Positions 58,701 through 64,000 of a DNA stretch of 64,000 nt are shown piece after piece (position 1 is the stretch's first letter; the number at the start of each line of letters is the position of its first letter). Under the pieces are notes generated by a model, which did not search any database, had not been told where the DNA came from, and was given only the letters and a program-made list of their open reading frames with translations. The translations under genes were made by a program, and so were the position numbers. The stretch is from assembly GCA_013400115.1 (NCBI GenBank), contig VXBP01005051.1, positions 62,001 to 126,000 of the forward strand, read 5' to 3'. Origin of the DNA: Rhinopomastus cyanomelas (taxonomy: Eukaryota > Chordata > Aves > Bucerotiformes > Rhinopomastidae).

Positions 58701-59463
58701 TGATAATCTTGAGAGGTTCTGTAACCCCAAGTGAGCAGTAAACTACAGAAAGGGCTTAACTCCTTGGCTCTGCCTCCATCCTACCTCTGCAACCCTTACA
58801 GGATCCAGGAACATTAATCCAAGAAGTCCTCCTTCATGAGGAACACTCTTTCATCCATGAGTCCTCCTCTGTCACTCCCCAAACACAGACACGTGGGAGC
58901 CCACATCTCCACATCACAGATTTCTGCCTGCTAGATCTGGAGTCACTTGCTCCCACACCCAAATGGACCACATGTGCTGTGTCAGCCCTTCAGCACATGC
59001 AACCCTTCAGATCCAGCAAGCTTTGCTTTGGCCTGACGCCCCAACCCTTGGCAGGACACCAGCTGTGGGCCACACTTCCATCCAGGTGGGATATGTGCCC
59101 AAGCTTCCAAGTCACAGCACCCGGCGTTTCCCCTAGTAAATAAACACGCAGAGCTGCGAGCTGTGATGGAGCAGGATGGTAAAACCAGCCAGCCAGTCCT
59201 CCAGAAAATTAAAAATTAGTTATCCAGTCTATGAATTTACCCCTGTGACTTCCCATCACAATGAAACCCCCTCTGGCCTTTCACTTCAAGCTCAAGCAGA
59301 CGTTAGACCCCACTCTCTTCCTTGTTATTTACTCTCCACTAGCTGCCTTTCTTCTGCCCCAGCGACCCCACTGTTCGCACATCCCTGCTCTGCCTTTAAC
59401 CCCGTTTCGGTTTGGGGTCTGATTAACTCTTGATGCTGAAGGTTTTCGCCATCAAAAGGCTTG
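55721..59463. other. Non-coding stretch, no gene recognised
   Basis: No gene or repeat identified. Near 57755-57800 the phrase 'cctataaa' occurs twice in AT-rich sequence, without a recognisable element. Confidence 0.5.
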
Positions 59464-59477
59464 GTTGCCATGGTAAC
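59464..59477. promoter_or_regulatory. RFX X-box palindrome
   Basis: GTTGCCATGGTAAC is an exact match to the RFX-family X-box (GTTGCC followed by GGYAAC as inverted half sites). A 14-base match to this consensus is expected by chance well under once in 64 kb. RFX factors bind such sites in ciliary and other gene promoters and in enhancers. No gene start is visible nearby, so a distal element is more likely. It lies about 300 bases before the AT-rich block at 59640-59990. Confidence 0.55.
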
Positions 59478-59639
59478 TTCTGGGGGGGATTATTCAAGCC
59501 AATGTGTCCAGCTATCACAGGGGCAGCGGGATGGAGGAGCCCCCAGGGATGCTCAAGTCCCTCTCTGCAGTGGTTCCCATGCCCCCTCCCCACCGCCAAT
59601 TACTGCAGATGAGCAACGAAATCCCGCTGCCCTCTTTAA
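59478..59639. other. Spacer between X-box and AT-rich block
   Basis: GC-rich spacer with a G run at about 59482-59488. No further motif recognised. Confidence 0.4.
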
Positions 59640-59990
59640 CTCTCTCTCTGCATTAGCACCAGCTCACACGCTTTTTTCCTTCCCTTTTTTTTGCACCATG
59701 TGTCACTAATTTTACTCATTTTCTGAGTTTGTCTAGAATAGTAAAAGATTTGATTAGAGCGTTCCTGGTTTTAATTGTAATTAGGACAGTCATTGTATGA
59801 GCTATAAAAGGAAATTGGGCTACCGCTGCGTGGAAGAGCCCCCGAGAGAATAGGAGCTGTGAAGGGAGAATTTCGTTCATAAAAAAAGAGACAAAAATTA
59901 GTTGGGCAAAGAAATAAAACTCCAGCGCAGGCTAGTGTGACAGCCAAAGTGGCCCAGGCATCTGGGACCATAACAAAGGCAGATTCCTAG
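59640..59990. promoter_or_regulatory. Candidate conserved non-coding element with paired homeodomain site
   Basis: About 350 bases with many TAAT cores, including TAATTGTAATTA at 59772-59783, an inverted TAAT pair with 4-base spacing as bound by paired-class homeodomain dimers. 'Cactaattttactcatttt' lies upstream and 'acaaaaattagttgggc' downstream. No coding frame. Together with the X-box just upstream this is the best enhancer candidate in the window. Confidence 0.35.
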
Positions 59991-61319
59991 GGATTTCAGC
60001 ATGGGTGGCGAGTGGTTTCTTCCCTTTGCAACCTTCTGCACGACCTTGGGTGAAGCAACTCTGCTCTCGTGCCTCAGTTTCTCCCACTGGGACGGATCTG
60101 GGTGGTCTGTGAGCTAATGACTTATTTTAGAGCACACATTGTGAGTCCTTGTGATACAGGAGGGGTGAGCACTGAAATAGCCCACCCAGCTCATTGCTCC
60201 GCTGGCCTCCTTGATAGCACAATGGCTGCCGAGGGCCAGCCCTGCAGCCACTGGACAGCAAGATGCCCCTGGCCACCATCCAGGGGCCAAGGATGGACAC
60301 TGGACATTCCTGTGTTTTTCCAGCAGAGGGAGGAGAAGGCTGGTTCAGGCTCATCTGGACAGTCTGGATGCTGGGAAGAACACCCAGAAACAGTCTGTGA
60401 AAAGTCAAACCAGTTGCCACTTTAAAAGCTCCTGGAGAAGTGTGGCTTCCCCAGCCACAGCATCAGCCAAGGATTTGCCAGACTGAGGTGAACTTGTCAG
60501 CTACCCACGCCAGGCATGTGCCGGTGACCAGAGGGAGGGGTGAGGTGCCTACAGGCAGTGTTTCTTGACTGACTTCACTGCACAGAATAATTGTGCTTGA
60601 CAGTCACGGCTGAGATTCCCAGTCATGGTCTCCAGCCCAGCCACCACATCCCACCGCCAGCCCCTCCAGGAAGGGACACTCTGAAAAGGGGCAGCTGGCA
60701 GTGCCCAGAGTCAAGGCACCTGCCCACTACCCCACAGCTATGCAGGGAAAGCAGTTTGCATCTCTGGAGCTGTCAATCTGTTTCCATAAAATTCAAGATA
60801 AATCAATTTTCTCCTTTTCCCCTGCTCTAATTCCACCAGGGGAGGTGGTCGTTTTCCTGAAGCAATAATTTGCCTCAGTTTAAAAAAAAAGCCCCACAGT
60901 GGGGCTCTGACTGCTCATGGCACATTAATGTGTATCAGCCATTGCCTGCCACCTCCTAATGATCCCACCTCTGATCCAAGCCCAAAACTGTGGCTTTTAC
61001 CATTACATTTAAAGCGCAGAACAAACATAAACCAGTCACCTCCCAGCATGGCTGCGATTTTCATTAGTCCAGGCAGGGAGAGGAAGGGGGTGTTGCTCTC
61101 CTCAGCCCTTATTGCCTTCACAATTTATGGATTATATTTTTTTCTCTTCTCAGCAGCTCAGAAAAAACTTAATCATCACCTCTGAGTGGGAAGAAAACCC
61201 CTGTCGTATCCTTCAACTCGCCAGGCCATGTGATGCTGCTCTGGCCTTTCCCACGTGGCATCTGAACCCAGCACATGGGCTGGCACTTGTAGCCCAGGCT
61301 AATACCCCAAACGGGGGTT
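59991..61319. other. Non-coding stretch, no gene recognised
   Basis: No gene. A short CTCF-like word CCAGCAGAGGGAGG lies at 60320-60333 with weak flanks. A 17-base odd-centred palindrome AGCCCCACAGTGGGGCT lies at 60890-60906 directly after an A run. Confidence 0.5.
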
Positions 61320-61425
61320 AATTTATATAGTATTACACTGTATTATTATAGATTACACATATATGTTATAAATACATTTTTTAAAACCTAACTATTTTAT
61401 ATCGTACAGCTATATATGCCTTATG
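61320..61425. repeat. AT-rich low-complexity sequence
   Basis: About 105 bases of strongly AT-rich sequence with repeated TATTA/ATATAT words and no clear repeat unit. It stands out sharply from GC-balanced flanks. It could be a decayed microsatellite. Confidence 0.6.
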
Positions 61426-62836
61426 TGTGAGAGCCAAAAGCCTCCTGTGAGAAGAGGCTTCTTGAGAGCAAACCACGTCCCTCATGGACACAGCAGGTCC
61501 ATTTCCTGCAGAATTATGAAACTTGAGGGGCAGCAGCACCATACCTGGGACAGATCGATTAGCCTCCCTGCTCTCTTTGATTGCAGGTGTCCAGAATGTG
61601 GGTCCTCAGCATCACAGGACAGACCGGGGCTGGCTGGGGTGATGCTGCAGGAGGGAAGGAGCAGGCTGGGGCTCTCTGTCCATAAACTGACAGATCTGGT
61701 TGTTAATGACTTACAGACTGTCATCAGCTGGAGGAGCAGCCCTGCTCCCAGCCCATACAATACTCAAGATCATGTGCTGAGTATAGGGTAACGATCACGT
61801 CCGTACGCCCGCTGGCCACACTATTTCTGATACAAGGCAGGATGTCTTTTGCCCTCTCAGCCACCTGGGCTAGGGTTGGCACATCCTCATTAGATGTGTT
61901 GGAGGGGACACCATACTCCAGCCACTTGCAGCAGCTCCCTGTCAGTGCAAGAGGTGGGGATGAATCTTCAAAGACCTTCTTGGGGCTTAGAGCTGTTGGA
62001 GACCTCTGCCTTCCCTAGCACAACAGCCATGGTCTGATCCTGCTTTGAGTTGAACCTTCTTGCTGAAGGACATCTACGTGCCGTGACGGTGTGCAAAGAG
62101 GGCAAGAGGTGATGTTGGTACCCTTCTGGGACATGCTGTTGTCCCATAAACCCTCTCGCTGGACCGTATTGCTTTACTCTGAGCCCTTGGCAGGCAGGAT
62201 GGTTTGGGTTTTCCTCCTTCTTAATATATTCCTTATTGTTTTACTAGGGAGCGAAAGCTCACGAACGCCCTGGCTGGTCAAATAAACAAATACCTCGCAT
62301 TTCACCATCACCAGGTGGGGCTTCAATACAAATAGTACCAGTTTTCCCAAGGAGTAACTGCTGGTGGCATGAAGCCAGGGCCTCCAACGACAGCTACAGA
62401 CGTCTTTGTTTGCCTCCTCAGCTCTCGTGCAGAGCTAAGCAGAGAAAGATTATCGCAGCCTGCAAACGATTGTGTAACCCACAAACGCATCTGATTTGAT
62501 TAAACGATAAATCGTGAACCTTCCGGCAATAAGACACCCCGCTGCCAGTGGTGATCCAGCAGACCCGCAGCAGCCGCGGCGTGCCCAGAGCTGTCCTGGC
62601 TGGCCAGCGAAGGCAACCCACTCCCCATGGCCAGCCTGGCTGACCCCGGGGGTCCGGGAGGCCCCTCTGCCATCATTTTGCCTGGACTCAGGCTCCAGGT
62701 GAGTGACATATCCCAGGGCACCTGTCTGAGGGTCTGAAGGTCTTGTCTGGGGCTTTTTGCACCAGACCTCTATCCCTACACCATTGCCATGGTCTTCACT
62801 CTACTTGTGCTCCTCCTTGTTCTGGGCCCCTCACCG
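61426..62836. other. Non-coding stretch, no gene recognised
   Basis: No gene called. At 62540-62665 there is a small CpG-rich patch (roughly nine CpG in 125 bases), too short for a CpG island. 'Attgttttactagggagcgaa' near 62240 resembles an acceptor site but no exon follows convincingly. Confidence 0.5.
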
Positions 62837-63250
62837 CCAGAGGACATCAAAGTCCTGGCGTGCATCCAGAGAAGGGCAAGGAGGCTTACTGAGGGTCTCA
62901 AGCACAAGTCCTGTGAGGAGCAGTAGAGGGAACTGGGGGTGTTTAGCCTGGACAAAAAGAGGTTGACAGGAGACCTTATGGCTCTCCATGACTATCTGAA
63001 GAGAGGTTGGGGCAAGGAAGGGGACAGTCTCTTCTCCCTTGTGGCAAGTGATAGGACCAGAGGAGATGGTTGCAAACTGCACAGGGAGAGGTTTAGGCTG
63101 GATGACAGGAAAAATTTCTTTACCAAAAGGATTCTCAAACATGGGATCAGGGTGCCCAAGGCAGTGTCAGAGTCACCATCCCTGGAGGGATTTGAAAGAC
63201 AGATGGACAATACTGAGGGCCATGGGACAGGGGTGACCTGGCAGTGTTAG
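62837..63250 (+). pseudogene. CR1 ORF2 C-terminal fragment with one stop
   Basis: One frame runs through the whole piece: PEDIKVLACIQRRARRLTEG, a TAG stop at 62924-62926 where the family has leucine (so probably a single-base change), then RELGVFSLDKKRLTGDL, SDRTRGDGCKLHRERFRLDD, SESPSLEGFERQMD and a terminal TAG at 63248-63250. No frameshift is visible. Non-functional. Confidence 0.88.
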
Positions 63251-63318
63251 GTCAAAGATTGGACTTGATCTCAAAGGTCTCTTCCAAGCAAAGATATTCT
63301 GTGATTCTGTGGCTCTTC
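62837..63318 (+). mobile_element. CR1 LINE, 5'-truncated, older subfamily
   Basis: It carries the ORF2 C-terminal region followed by a 3' UTR ('attggacttgatctcaaagg', 'tctcttccaagcaaagat') and the terminal 'attctgtgattctgtgg'. The protein and tail differ from the copies at 36.5 and 48.2 kb (for example FRLDDRKNFFTKRI against FHINLRRNFFTVRV), so this is another CR1 subfamily and probably an older insertion. Confidence 0.92.
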
Positions 63319-64000
63319 ACAGAAAGACCCTCACCCTTTGCCTTGAAAAGGTCCCAAAGCAGTGGGAGCCCCACCGCACGAGAGACAGAAAACTTTCACA
63401 AAGTGTTGTTTAAGCAGAGTTTCGGTGCCCGGCACAGCACTCACCTGCCTGATGTCCAACTGCCAGCGGCTCCCATGTGGCCACCAGGATGGTGTCTGCA
63501 GTCACCAAATTTGGGGAGATGAGCTTTTATTTACAGTGCTCTCAGTTAAATCCTTCCAAAAACCTGAAGAAATTCTGCTCAAGTGTGGTTTTTCTTAAAG
63601 GAAAGGTTGGTTAAACTTTTTCCTTCAGATAGAAAAAAGGATCAAAAGAATCTTTGTTTAATAGCACTTCAGCTAATGTAGGGGATACTTGCTGCTTCTG
63701 CTCCTCTCGCTGGAGAGCAGGAAAACTGAGAAAACAGGGAAAAAAATCCATTTAATACATATTCTATACGCAGAGGAGACCCACAGTACATAACCAGCCC
63801 TGCCAGCCCGAACTCTCATCAGACTGGCCCCAGGAAGGGAAGATGATACGGAAAGTAAAAAAAGAGGCAACCAAATTGGTGTGAATTTTATCTACGTGCT
63901 GAGCCCCAAACTCACCTGCTCTGCCTGCAAACGTCTCCCCATGTCCGCCATGGCCCAGCACTGCTGCGAGCATGGTGCTCTGGTAGCTGGCTGCTGGCAT
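63319..64000. other. Non-coding stretch, no gene recognised
   Basis: No gene or repeat. A minus-strand frame open to the window edge (64000-63764) could continue outside but shows no recognisable family. Confidence 0.5.

Noticed and set aside
62540..62665. CpG island promoter
   Set aside because: CpG-rich patch is only about 125 bases, too short, with no gene start beside it.

Overview
The window looks like avian nuclear DNA. Every interspersed repeat I can identify is a CR1-type LINE or depends on one: short 5'-truncated copies whose 3' ends carry the 'ggtcccttccaa...' tail and end in ATTCTGTG-type octamer repeats. There are no mammalian L1 or Alu elements, and simple-repeat content is low. 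I cannot place the bird more precisely from the sequence alone.

I find no host protein-coding gene, rRNA or functional tRNA gene in the 64 kb. The only open frame clearly longer than chance is the reverse-transcriptase part of a CR1 ORF2 (36542-37638). It is interrupted by a 120-N assembly gap (37639-37758) and resumes as the ORF2 C-terminus (to 37958). The other frames of 60-190 codons fit what chance gives in 128 kb of two-strand sequence. The window is therefore an intergenic stretch or a large intron.

Repeats: CR1 tails or partial ORF2 copies lie at about 2540, 4.7 kb (-), 7.8 kb (-, old), 25.0 kb (-), 30.1 kb (two in tandem, +), 36.5-38.0 kb (+), 38.8 kb (-), 48.2-48.6 kb (-) and 62.8-63.3 kb (+). 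Two very decayed reverse-transcriptase relics are suspected at 42.4 and 49.75 kb. The most interesting elements are two about 95% identical short elements at 24531-24689 (+) and 34353-34532 (-). Each has a tRNA-Lys-like head, a short unique middle and a CR1-like tail, so they look like a SINE family mobilised by a CR1 LINE.

Between repeats, several AT-rich blocks are dense in homeodomain cores (TAATTA, TTAATTAA) and octamer-like words, as seen in conserved non-coding enhancers. They lie at about 10.6, 19.7, 21.7, 31.0-31.7, 33.1, 33.5-33.7, 44.6, 55.6 and 59.6-60.0 kb. A perfect RFX X-box palindrome lies at 59464-59477. Two perfect 11-bp hairpins (13937-13964 and 15875-15901) exceed chance expectation. 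These regulatory readings are inference; conservation data would decide them.
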